From Alphaproteobacteria bacterium (GTDB taxonomy: Bacteria > Pseudomonadota > Alphaproteobacteria > CACIAM-22H2): a stretch of DNA of 64,000 nucleotides. A program made the translations under genes and the position numbers. Below the pieces are notes generated by a model. That model was not told the DNA's origin and ran no database searches. It was given only the letters and a program-made list of their open reading frames with translations. Positions 1-7,497 of this stretch are shown here, one piece after another (within the stretch, counting starts at the first letter, position 1; each line of letters begins with the position of its first letter). The stretch covers positions 318,747 through 382,746 of the forward strand of contig WGNX01000003.1 in the NCBI GenBank assembly GCA_016124335.1, read 5' to 3'.

Positions 1-483
1 GCGCGTGTCCGGCAGCGGCGCCACCGGCTCGCGGATACCGAAGCGCTCGACTTCGCCGCGCATCAGGATGTTGCGCAGCTCGCCCAGCCCCTCGATCATC
101 CGCGTGCGGCCGCCTTCGTAGTCCTGCCCGAATCCCTTGAGTTCGGCCGGCGCGATCCCGCGGCCCACGCACCAGATCGCCCGCCCGCCCGAAAGCATGT
201 CGAGCGTGGCCAGCCGCTCGGCGATGCGCAGCGGGTCGTGGAGCGGCATCGGGAACATGCCAAGACCGAGTTGCAGCGACTTGGTTTCGCGCGCAAGTGC
301 CGCAAGAAGCATCTCCGGACACGAGGTTTTCGAGTAGTCGCCCTGGAAATGGTTCTCGGAAATCCACAATCCGGCGAAATCGGCGCGGTCGGCTTGCACG
401 GCAAGTGCGATCGCATCATCGAATGCGACGCGCGGATCGCGGCCTTGGGGCGTCGCCAGGCTGAGGGTGAGATCGACGAGCAT
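1..483 (-). CDS. LLM-class flavin-dependent oxidoreductase (luciferase-like), 3' end cut off
   Basis: Only the N-terminal 161 residues lie in the window; the gene runs off the left edge. Translated from the ATG at 483 it reads MLVDLTLSLATPQGRDP, then a segment with FAGLWISENHFQGDYS, a stretch LQLGLGMFPMPLHDPLRIAE and then LDMLSGGRAIWCVGRG. This order (a strand, the L/W-x-SENH motif, the HDPLRIAE helix, the LDxLSGGR motif) is the N-terminal half of the bacterial-luciferase-like TIM barrel that uses FMN or F420. The substrate cannot be told; members include alkane-sulfonate, nitrilotriacetate and limonene monooxygenases. It is divergent from fccA, with about 216 bp between the starts. Family assignment is firm, function is not. 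Confidence 0.85.
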   Translation of the reverse strand, partial: MLVDLTLSLATPQGRDPRVAFDDAIALAVQADRADFAGLWISENHFQGDYSKTSCPEMLLAALARETKSLQLGLGMFPMPLHDPLRIAERLATLDMLSGGRAIWCVGRGIAPAELKGFGQDYEGGRTRMIEGLGELRNILMRGEVERFGIREPVAPLPDTR

Positions 484-542
484 GGATGGGCTGTCTTACC
501 CTTGAATCAGGCCGAACTAAAGGACCCGTTTGGAAGTTCAGG

Positions 543-567
543 TTGCAGGTGGGCACCCGCCCTGCAA
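543..567. promoter_or_regulatory. inverted repeat in the divergent promoter region upstream of fccA
   Basis: Between the luciferase-like gene (start 483) and fccA (start 700) lies TTGCAGG (543-549) and its exact complement CCTGCAA (561-567) around an 11-nt spacer that can pair internally (GGG with CCC). It may be an operator for one or both divergent genes or a leader hairpin of the fcc mRNA. The repeat is seen directly; the role is inference. Nothing else is evident in 484-699. Confidence 0.35.
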
Positions 568-699
568 GAAACGGTGCAGGAGACGCGTGCAAGCCCGTGG
601 TGCAAAACGGATTGGCGCGATCGCGGCGTATCTTGTCACCTTTCGCCTGCGAACCCATATGCGGTTAAAATGTCCGGAAACCGGGGAAGCGCCGCCGCC

Positions 700-1011
700 A
701 TGAACGCCCTCGCCTGCATCGCCGCATGCCTGACCGTCCTGCTGGCCGTCGCCGGGCCGGCAGCCGCGCAATCGCTGGCGCCGACGACCGGCCATACGCT
801 TGCCGCGACCTGCACAAGCTGTCACGGGCCGGGCGGCCGCAGCCCGGGTGCGATGCCGTCGATCAACGGCCGCAGCGAAGCCGAGATCGCGAAGACAATG
901 CACGAATTCAAGGACGACAGCCGGCCCGCGACCGTGATGAACCGGCATGCCAAGGGATTCAGCGACGGCGAGATCGCGGCGATCGCGAAGGAGGTAGCGT
1001 CATGGCGATGA
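700..1011 (+). CDS. small c-type cytochrome, sulfide dehydrogenase cytochrome subunit (FccA/SoxE-like)
   Basis: 103 residues. Residues 1-23 form a Sec signal peptide ending AGPAAA, so the protein is periplasmic. A single haem-binding motif CTSCH lies at Cys38-Cys41-His42, and a C-terminal Met (in TVMNRHAKGF) is a likely sixth ligand. It would take electrons from the flavoprotein encoded next, whose start overlaps its 3' end by 10 bp, and pass them to the respiratory chain. An earlier in-frame ATG at 670 exists, but the signal peptide fits the start at 700. The assignment as FccA-like rests mainly on the neighbour; by itself it is a generic one-haem cytochrome c. Confidence 0.85.
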   Translation: MNALACIAACLTVLLAVAGPAAAQSLAPTTGHTLAATCTSCHGPGGRSPGAMPSINGRSEAEIAKTMHEFKDDSRPATVMNRHAKGFSDGEIAAIAKEVASWR

Positions 1012-2294
1012 AGCGACGCACCTTTGTCGGCGCGATTGCCGCGGCCGCAATACTGCCGGCGGTCGCCGTTCGCGCGCAGGCGCCTGCGAAGGCGCGCGTC
1101 GTGGTCATCGGGGGTGGCTTCGGGGGCACCACGGCCGCGAAGTTCCTCCGCCTCGAGGACCCCGGCATCGCGGTCACGCTTGTCGAGCCGAAGGCGGAGT
1201 TCCACACCTGCCCCGCCTCGAACTACGTGATCGGCGGGTTCCGCAAGCTGGCGGATATCGTGCAGGACTATTCCGCGCTGGCCGGCCGGCATGGCGTGCG
1301 CCACGTGCGCGAAGCGGCCGTCGCGATCGATCCGGCATCCAAGACCGTGCGCCTTTCGGGTGGACAGACCCTTGCCTACGACAAGCTCGTGCTTTCACCC
1401 GGCGTGGACATGCGCTGGGGTGACATCGAGGGCTATGACGAAGCGGCATCGGCAACGATGCCGCATGCCTGGCACGCCGGCCCGCAGACCGCACTGCTGC
1501 GCCGCCAGCTCGAGGCGATGCCCGATGGCGGCGTGGTGGCACTTTCGATACCGGGGCTTCCCTATCGCTGCCCGCCTGGCCCGTACGAGCGGATCTCGCT
1601 GATCGCGCACTATCTGAAGATGGCCAAGCCGCGCTCGAAGATCCTTGCGCTCGACGGCAAGGATGCGTTTTCCAAACAGGCGCTGTTCCAGGACGGCTGG
1701 GCCGAACTTTACAAGGACATGATCGAGTGGGTGCCGCTGGGCCAGGACGGCAAGATCGTCGAAGTCGTACCCGGTGAAATGACGCTGGTGAGCGAATTCG
1801 GCCAGCGCCACAAGGCCGCCGTCGCCAACGTGATCCCGCCGCAGTTTGCCGGGAATATCGCGCGCGAGTCCGGCCTTGCCGACAAGGCGGGCCAGTTCGA
1901 AGGCTGGTGCCCGATCGATCCCTTCACGTTCGAATCCACGCTGGCGAAAGATGTCTACGTGATCGGCGACGCCGCCAACGGCGGCGTGATGCCGAAATCG
2001 GGTTTCTCGGCGTCGAGCGAGGCAAAGGCCGTCGCCCGGCACATCGCATCGCTCGTCGCCGGCCGCACACCGGACCTGCCCGTCTACATCAACACCTGCT
2101 ATTCGCTCGTGGCGCCCGATTACGGCATTTCGGTCGCCGACGTGTTCCGGCCCACCAAGGACGGCATCGTGGCGACACCGGGTGCGGGCGGCCTGAGCCC
2201 GCGCCACCCGCCCGACGCCGCGGCGTTCCGCCACCACGAGGCCGAATACGCCTATGGCTGGTACGCCTCGATGTCGCAGGACATCTGGGGCTAG
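1002..2294 (+). CDS. fccB: flavocytochrome c sulfide dehydrogenase, flavoprotein subunit
   Basis: 430 residues. It starts with a Tat-like leader (KRRTFVG followed by a hydrophobic stretch ending RAQ), then a Rossmann FAD motif VVIGGGFGG. The two cysteines expected to form the redox disulfide of FCSD are present, Cys190 in LPYRCPPGPYER and Cys303 in GWCPID, and the C-terminal FAD-contact motif VYVIGDAANGG is there. Family knowledge: FccAB oxidises sulfide (or polysulfide) in the periplasm and reduces cytochrome c; SoxEF homologues act with thiosulfate oxidation. No sox genes lie nearby, so detoxification of sulfide is the simplest role. Start ATG at 1002 overlaps fccA, indicating translational coupling. 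Confidence 0.9.
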   Translation: MAMKRRTFVGAIAAAAILPAVAVRAQAPAKARVVVIGGGFGGTTAAKFLRLEDPGIAVTLVEPKAEFHTCPASNYVIGGFRKLADIVQDYSALAGRHGVRHVREAAVAIDPASKTVRLSGGQTLAYDKLVLSPGVDMRWGDIEGYDEAASATMPHAWHAGPQTALLRRQLEAMPDGGVVALSIPGLPYRCPPGPYERISLIAHYLKMAKPRSKILALDGKDAFSKQALFQDGWAELYKDMIEWVPLGQDGKIVEVVPGEMTLVSEFGQRHKAAVANVIPPQFAGNIARESGLADKAGQFEGWCPIDPFTFESTLAKDVYVIGDAANGGVMPKSGFSASSEAKAVARHIASLVAGRTPDLPVYINTCYSLVAPDYGISVADVFRPTKDGIVATPGAGGLSPRHPPDAAAFRHHEAEYAYGWYASMSQDIWG

Positions 2295-3097
2295 CGGCCG
2301 AGCTTGGCCATCACCTCGCCCTTCAGGAAGCGTTCGACCAGCAGCATGAACGCGACCGAGGGAACGAGCAGGATCAGCGCCGAGATCGACGCGATCTGGA
2401 TGTTGCCGCCGGCCGAGGCGTTATAGAGCAGCAGCGGCAGCGTGCGCACTTCCGGCGCGCCCACGAAGAAGCTGCCGGTGAATTCGTCGAGCGATTCGAG
2501 AAACACGAAGATTGCGCTTGCCACCAGCCCGGGGGCGGCAAGCGGCAGCGTCACCTCGAAGAAGGTACGCGGTGCCGTGGCACCCATGTTGCGCGCGGCC
2601 TGCTCCAGTTCCGGCTCGATCGCCGCGAAGGCGGCCGTCGCGATCCATACCGAATAGACCAGGCCGTGGACCGTGTGCACGAGCACGACGCCAGGCACCG
2701 TGCCGTTGAGATCGAACGTGAAGAAGATGCGCGCGATGTTGATGTAGACCGGCAGGCTCGGGAAGGCCTGCGGCAGCAGGAACAGCAGCAGCACCAGCGG
2801 CCGCCACGGCAGCTTGCCGCGGGCGAGCGCGTAACCCGCCGGTATCGACAGTGCAAGCGCGCAGGCCGTCGTCAGCAGCGCGATCCATACGCTGAGCCAC
2901 AGCGATTCCATCGCGCGGCCCGAAGGGCGGAACACGACCTCCCAGAACCGGAAGCCCCATTGCGAGGGCAGCTTGTTGGGCCAGAACCACGCCTCGGCCA
3001 CCGACCAGATCAGCAGGTTGGCGAGCGGCCCGAAGATCGCGAAGGCGAACAGGCCCAGCAGGATCGCGCGCAGTGGCCAGCGGAACGAAGCACTCAT
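2291..3097 (-). CDS. ABC transporter permease (iron/polyamine/thiosulfate type), second subunit
   Basis: 268 residues, about six membrane helices. It has the BPD-transport inner-membrane component signature with the EAA-type loop (QAARNMGATAPRTFFEVTLP) that docks on the ATPase. It is the last gene of a four-gene minus-strand importer (ATPase, binding protein, permease, permease) and its ATG overlaps the stop of the upstream permease by 4 nt. Its TAG stop overlaps the TAG stop of fccB on the other strand within CTAG at 2291-2294. Substrate is not predictable from the permease; Fe3+, spermidine/putrescine or a small acid are all plausible. Confidence 0.9.
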   Translation of the reverse strand: MSASFRWPLRAILLGLFAFAIFGPLANLLIWSVAEAWFWPNKLPSQWGFRFWEVVFRPSGRAMESLWLSVWIALLTTACALALSIPAGYALARGKLPWRPLVLLLFLLPQAFPSLPVYINIARIFFTFDLNGTVPGVVLVHTVHGLVYSVWIATAAFAAIEPELEQAARNMGATAPRTFFEVTLPLAAPGLVASAIFVFLESLDEFTGSFFVGAPEVRTLPLLLYNASAGGNIQIASISALILLVPSVAFMLLVERFLKGEVMAKLGR

Positions 3098-3927
3098 TGG
3101 CCGGCCTTCTCGCGCATGCCATGGCGCAGGTAGAACCACGCCGCGAACCCGGTCATCAGGTACGAGACGAAGCCCAGCGCGTTGGCCGTGCCGTAGTCGC
3201 CGACCGAATTGATGCGCCAGGCCATGTTGACCGTCAGCATCGACGGGCTCTGCCCCGACAGCATCAGCGGCACCGAAAGCACCGACATCATCGTGACGAA
3301 CGAGAGCACGAGGCCAACGGCAAGCGTGCGGCTGACCTGCGGGACGACGATCTCGACGAGGATGCGCAGGCGCGAGGCGCCGAGATTGCGCGCCGCCTCG
3401 ATCGTCGCGCGGTCGAGGCCGGCCATGGCACCGGCGACCATCAGCGCCACGAACGGCGTCTGCTTCCACACGAAGGTGAAGACGATGCCGCGCCAGTCGA
3501 GGAAGCCCTGCACCTGGTCGAGATCGAGGATGCCGAAATAGACGAGCGTCATGTTCATCATGCCGTTGCGCGCGATGAAGGTGCGCATGCACTGCGCGGC
3601 CACGATGAACGGGATGAAAAGCGGCCAGCGGTAGAGGAAGCCGAGGATCGACTTGGCAAGCGGGCTTTCGCCCAGCGTGAGGTAGCCGCCGATGGCAATC
3701 GACATCAGCGCGATCAGCACGCACGACACCAGCACGATCACGACCGTGAAGGCGGTATCGAGCCGGTAAAGTTCCCATGCGCGCCCGAAATTGCCGAGCG
3801 TCCACACGCCCGCCTTGTCCTGGAACGCGCCCACGAGCGAGAAGCCGAGCGGATAAATGAACAGCAGCGCCACGACGAGGAGCGCCGGAACGGTCAGCAG
3901 GATCGAGATATTGCGGTTGGGGCCCAT
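3094..3927 (-). CDS. ABC transporter permease (iron/polyamine type), first subunit
   Basis: 277 residues with an N-terminal membrane helix (residues about 8-30) and five more, plus the cytoplasmic EAA loop (EAARNLGASRLRILVEIVVP). Pairs with the next permease to form the heterodimeric membrane channel of a type I ABC importer. ATG at 3927; its stop overlaps the start of the downstream permease (ATGA, 4 nt). A stem-loop in the 55-nt gap separates it from the binding-protein gene upstream. Confidence 0.9.
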   Translation of the reverse strand: MGPNRNISILLTVPALLVVALLFIYPLGFSLVGAFQDKAGVWTLGNFGRAWELYRLDTAFTVVIVLVSCVLIALMSIAIGGYLTLGESPLAKSILGFLYRWPLFIPFIVAAQCMRTFIARNGMMNMTLVYFGILDLDQVQGFLDWRGIVFTFVWKQTPFVALMVAGAMAGLDRATIEAARNLGASRLRILVEIVVPQVSRTLAVGLVLSFVTMMSVLSVPLMLSGQSPSMLTVNMAWRINSVGDYGTANALGFVSYLMTGFAAWFYLRHGMREKAGQ

Positions 3928-3944
3928 GTCGGCGCCGCGCGGAC

Positions 3945-3966
3945 GGGACCGGCCGAAGCCGGCCCC
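3945..3966 (-). promoter_or_regulatory. stem-loop with UUCG tetraloop between binding protein and permease genes
   Basis: Read on the minus strand the RNA is GGGGCCGGC-UUCG-GCCGGUCCC: a 9-bp stem (one G-U pair) closed by a UUCG tetraloop, 16 nt after the binding-protein stop and 18 nt before the first permease. No U-tract follows, so full termination is unlikely. In many importer operons such hairpins protect the upstream binding-protein mRNA from 3' exonucleases and thus raise its dose over the permeases; that role here is inference. Confidence 0.6.
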
Positions 3967-3982
3967 GCCTTGTTCGCGAACC

Positions 3983-5134
3983 TCAGTTCAGCACGATCTT
4001 CTCGTACTGTTCCTGGATCTTCGTGAAGTAGTCCGACTGCGGCATGGGCTTGCCCATCGCCTTCAGCATGTCGGGCGGCACGTCCTTGAACAGCTTGTCC
4101 CAGATCTTCTTGTCCAGATACTGCTGCACGTAGCTGGCATCGATGCCCGGCAGCCAGTTGAAGCGCTCGACGATGCCCTTGGCCTGCACCTGCGGCGAGG
4201 TCGCCAGTTCGACGAACTTGCGCGCGACGGCCGCGTTGGCCGCCTTTTCCGGCACCACATAGTACATCGGCTGGCCGGGAAGACCGGTCTTGAGCAGCGT
4301 GAGCTTCAGGTTGGGCGAGAGCTTGCCGTCGGCCTGCCAGGAATAGAACATGTCCATCCACACCGGGCCCATGTCGATCTCGCCGCGGTTGAGCGCGTCA
4401 AGCGTGCCCGCGTTGCCCGGCGTGATCGTCACGTCGTTGTTGAAGGCCTTCATCTTCTGGAGTGCCGGCGTGAGCGCTGCCACAGTCGCGTCGTCGTAGG
4501 GCCCGTCGATCAGCTTGGCGGGCTGCGGCGCATAGGCGTAGAGCCAGCCGAACACGAAGCCGACGCCCGACATGCCGCCGCGGATGCCGTTGTGGCCGAA
4601 GCGCTTGGGGTTGGCATGCGCGAAGGCGACGAGGTCGTCATAGGAAGACGGCGGAGTCTTGACCTTGTCGGGGTTGTAGGCGATCGCGATCTGGCTGTTG
4701 AACATCGGGATCACGTAGCCGTCGACGTTGATGCCGAGCGCGTTCTTCGTGACGTCGTTCGTCGCCATCTTGCCGGTCGAGACCTCGCCGCGATACTTCG
4801 CGAGCAGGCCTTCCTTGACCATCATGCCGGCCATCTTCTGGTGCACGACCGCGACGTCCACGTCGACGGAGGCCGAGCCCGCCTTCCTCTGCGCCTCGAG
4901 ACGCTCCCAGATGCGCTGCGAACCCGCATCGCCCGGGCCAGTACCCACCGCGCGGACCTTAACGCCCGGGTTGGCCTTCTCGAACATGGGGCCGAGATAT
5001 TCGGTGATGTAGTCGACCATGTTCTGGTCGCCCGCGGTCATCACGTTCAGGTTGACCTGCTGGGCATGTGCGCCGGGCGCGAATGCGAACATCGCACCCA
5101 CGGCTACGGCCCCCAGCATCGTTCTGCGCTTCAT
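3983..5134 (-). CDS. ABC transporter extracellular solute-binding protein (family 1)
   Basis: 383 residues. A signal peptide (MKRRTMLGAVAVGAM... ending AHAQ, about 23 residues) shows export. The mature part carries the type II periplasmic-binding-protein layout: N-terminal strand VNLNVMTAGDQN, hinge segment GYVIPMFNSQIAIAYNPDKV, and a YYVVPEKAANAAVARKFVEL segment typical of bacterial extracellular solute-binding protein family 1. It delivers substrate to the two downstream permeases. Start ATG at 5134 has GGAGGAGAAA just upstream and begins the signal peptide; an ATG four codons upstream is less likely. Ligand unknown; relatives bind iron, polyamines or sugars. Confidence 0.9.
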   Translation of the reverse strand: MKRRTMLGAVAVGAMFAFAPGAHAQQVNLNVMTAGDQNMVDYITEYLGPMFEKANPGVKVRAVGTGPGDAGSQRIWERLEAQRKAGSASVDVDVAVVHQKMAGMMVKEGLLAKYRGEVSTGKMATNDVTKNALGINVDGYVIPMFNSQIAIAYNPDKVKTPPSSYDDLVAFAHANPKRFGHNGIRGGMSGVGFVFGWLYAYAPQPAKLIDGPYDDATVAALTPALQKMKAFNNDVTITPGNAGTLDALNRGEIDMGPVWMDMFYSWQADGKLSPNLKLTLLKTGLPGQPMYYVVPEKAANAAVARKFVELATSPQVQAKGIVERFNWLPGIDASYVQQYLDKKIWDKLFKDVPPDMLKAMGKPMPQSDYFTKIQEQYEKIVLN

Positions 5135-5165
5135 TTTCTCCTCCATCATCGACCGGTCGTCTGTT

Positions 5166-5195
5166 GCCGGCGGGACTCCGGTCCCGCCCGCCGGC
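5166..5195 (-). promoter_or_regulatory. GC-rich stem-loop between the ATPase gene and the binding-protein gene
   Basis: GCCGGCGGGAC (5166-5176), a 4-nt loop and GTCCCGCCCGCCGGC (5181-5195) pair as a long stem with a 4-nt bulge. It sits in the 91-nt gap between the ATPase stop and the binding-protein start. It could attenuate read-through from the ATPase gene or protect an mRNA end. Structure is seen, role inferred. Confidence 0.5.
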
Positions 5196-5225
5196 TTGTC
5201 TTCTAGTTCGCGAACCGTTGCAGTT

Positions 5226-6302
5226 CTAAGACGCCCCAGCCGAATAGAGATGGAGGGCATCCGCCGGCACGCGCACGGCAACCGCATCGCCGAGCGCGCG
5301 CTTTTCCGGCGCATCGACAAGGAACTGGCTGTCGCCCACGGCAACCGAATAACGCCAGATGCCGCCCGGATAGGCGGCCTGCACGATCTTGCCCGGCAGC
5401 ATCAGCGAATCCGCGAAATCGGCACCGGCATCGGCGAGCTCTGCCGCCTCCGAGCGGAAATGCGCGACGAGCTTGCCGCGCGCGAAGCCCTGCGGACCCG
5501 ATCGCGACAGCCGCGCCGCCCGGTTCGAGGCGCCCGGCGCAACCTGGATCGTCTCGCCGGCGCGCTCGGCATCGAAGCGCACGACGTTCGTGGCGCCCAT
5601 GAACGCCGCGACGAAGGGAGAATTGGGCGCGTTGTAGATCGTCTCGGGCGGACCGACCTGCGCGATCTGGCCGGCGTCGAGGATCACGATGCGGTCGGCC
5701 ATGACCATGGCCTCCTCGCGGTCATGCGTGACGTGGATCGCCGTGATGCCGAGCGACTTTTGCAGCGCCTTGATCTCGTGGCGCACGTCCTCGCGGATGC
5801 GCGCATCGAGGTTCGAGAGCGGCTCGTCCAGCAGCAGGATCTGGGGATCGACTGCCAGCGCACGGCCCAGCGCCACACGCTGGCGCTGGCCACCGGATAG
5901 CTGGGTGACGTTGCGCTGGCCGAACCCGTCGAGCTTCAGCATCGTCAGGATTTCGCCCACCCGCCGATCGATGCGCGCGCGATCCCACTTCTTCAGGCGC
6001 AACCCGTAGCCCACGTTCTGCGCCACGCTCATGTGCGGCCAAAGCGCATAGCTCTGGAAAACCATCGCCATGCCGCGCTTGTCGGGCGGCTCCCTGGCGA
6101 TGTCGCGCCCGCCAACGCGGATCTCGCCGGCCGTGGCCTGCATGAACCCGGCGATCGTTCGCAACAGTGTCGTCTTGCCGCAGCCAGACGAGCCGAGCAG
6201 CGCCACGAATTCTCCGGGCGCGACGTCCAGCGAAACGCCCTTCAGGACACGCGTGCTGCCGTACGCCGCTTCGACGCGATCGATCTCAAGTCTTGCCGAC
6301 AT
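5226..6302 (-). CDS. ABC transporter ATP-binding protein (FbpC/PotA type)
   Basis: 358 residues. Walker A GSSGCGKTT at about 37-45, Q-loop in MVFQSYALWP, signature LSGGQRQR, Walker B ILLLDEP, D-loop LSNLD and switch His in HVTHD are all intact. The C-terminal about 110 residues match the regulatory TOBE region of the iron/spermidine/maltose import ATPases. It energises the two permeases encoded downstream; having the ATPase first in the operon is a common order. It is divergent from the amino-acid binding protein at 6466; the 163-bp gap holds both promoters. Confidence 0.92.
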   Translation of the reverse strand: MSARLEIDRVEAAYGSTRVLKGVSLDVAPGEFVALLGSSGCGKTTLLRTIAGFMQATAGEIRVGGRDIAREPPDKRGMAMVFQSYALWPHMSVAQNVGYGLRLKKWDRARIDRRVGEILTMLKLDGFGQRNVTQLSGGQRQRVALGRALAVDPQILLLDEPLSNLDARIREDVRHEIKALQKSLGITAIHVTHDREEAMVMADRIVILDAGQIAQVGPPETIYNAPNSPFVAAFMGATNVVRFDAERAGETIQVAPGASNRAARLSRSGPQGFARGKLVAHFRSEAAELADAGADFADSLMLPGKIVQAAYPGGIWRYSVAVGDSQFLVDAPEKRALGDAVAVRVPADALHLYSAGAS

Positions 6303-6465
6303 CCGCGACGTTTCTCCCGAATACTGAAGGGTCTTCGACCCCTTATAGGCCGCGAACTATGACACTTTGCTGACAGCCATGCCAACCCTTGCCGACGGGC
6401 CCGCCAACCGCCATTATCGCCGCAACGCAAAAACTGCGGATCGATTAACGATCGAGGAGTCCTCC

Positions 6466-7497
6466 ATGAAAATCCGTCATTTCGCGGCCGCGGTTCTGGC
6501 CGCGACCGTCTCGTTTGGTGCGCATGCACAGCAGCTGGTGCCGAGCCCCACGCTCGACGCGATCAAGGCGCGCGGGCATCTGGAATGCGGCGTCCATCTT
6601 GGCCTGCCGGGTTTCTCGTTCGCAAACGACAAGGGCGAATGGGCCGGCATCGACGTCGACTACTGCCGGGCGCTCGCTGCCGCGATCCTGGGTGACTCGA
6701 CCAAGGTCAAGTACACGCCGACCTCGGTGCAGCAGCGTTGGCCGATCCTGCAGTCGGGCCAGGTCGATCTGCTGTCGCGCAACACGACGATCACCTTCTC
6801 GCGCAACGCCTCGCTGGGCGTGAACTTCCAGGGCATCAACTTCTACGAGGGCCAGACCTTCATCGTGCGCAAGAAGGCCGGCATCACCAAGCCCGACCAG
6901 ATGGACGGTGCCACGATCTGCGTTGCCGCCGGCTCGACCGAAGAGAAGCAGGCGACCGACTGGTTCGCCGAGCGCAAGAAGAAGGTGACGATCGTCAACT
7001 TCCAGAAGAACGACGACGCCATCGCCGCCTATGACGCCGAGCGCTGCGATGCCTACACCGCAGGCTTCGGCGCGCTCGCTGGCCAGCGCATCAAGCTCAA
7101 GTCGCCCGACGACAACGTGATCCTGACCGAGCTCATCTCGAACGACCCGCAGGGCCCGACGACGCGCTACGGCGACGAACGCTTCCAGGCGGTCGTGCGC
7201 TGGGTGCTGAACGGCCTGATCGCGGCCGAGAATCTCGGCGTCACGTCCAAGAACGTCGACGAGATGAAAGCGAAGTCGACCAACGCCGAAATCCGCCGCC
7301 TGCTGGGCGTGGAAGGCGGCTTCGGCAAGATGCTCGGCCTGTCGGACGACTGGATGTACAACGCCATCAAGCAGGTCGGGAATTACGGCGAAAGCTACGA
7401 GCGCACGGTGGGCATGTCCTCCTCGCTCAAGCTGCCCCGCGGCCCCAACCAGCTGTGGACGAAGGGCGGCCTGCTCTTCACGCCGCCCTTCCAATAA
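6466..7497 (+). CDS. aapJ: general amino-acid ABC transporter, periplasmic binding protein (AapJ-like)
   Basis: 343 residues. A signal peptide (MKIRHFAAAVLAATVSFGAHAQ) is followed by a family 3 binding-protein fold: LDAIKARGHLECGV near the N-terminus, FSRNASLGVNF and GATICVAAGSTEE further in. AapJ/BztA proteins bind a broad set of L-amino acids in alphaproteobacteria. The strong ribosome site GAGGAG lies 6 nt before the ATG at 6466 and is followed directly by its own complement TCCTCC. The two permeases follow at once. Confidence 0.9.
   Translation: MKIRHFAAAVLAATVSFGAHAQQLVPSPTLDAIKARGHLECGVHLGLPGFSFANDKGEWAGIDVDYCRALAAAILGDSTKVKYTPTSVQQRWPILQSGQVDLLSRNTTITFSRNASLGVNFQGINFYEGQTFIVRKKAGITKPDQMDGATICVAAGSTEEKQATDWFAERKKKVTIVNFQKNDDAIAAYDAERCDAYTAGFGALAGQRIKLKSPDDNVILTELISNDPQGPTTRYGDERFQAVVRWVLNGLIAAENLGVTSKNVDEMKAKSTNAEIRRLLGVEGGFGKMLGLSDDWMYNAIKQVGNYGESYERTVGMSSSLKLPRGPNQLWTKGGLLFTPPFQ

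Noticed and set aside
5713..6302. Naming the importer at 2291-6302 a ferric-iron or putrescine system
   Set aside because: ATPase and permeases fit both and the binding protein shows no ligand-specific motif, so only the broad type is given.
6417..6465. GATCG-ATTAA-CGATC repeat and GGAGTCCTCC in the aapJ leader as a riboswitch or attenuator
   Set aside because: The arms are short, self-overlapping GATC repeats and the GGAG/CTCC pair has too small a loop to form an RNA hairpin.
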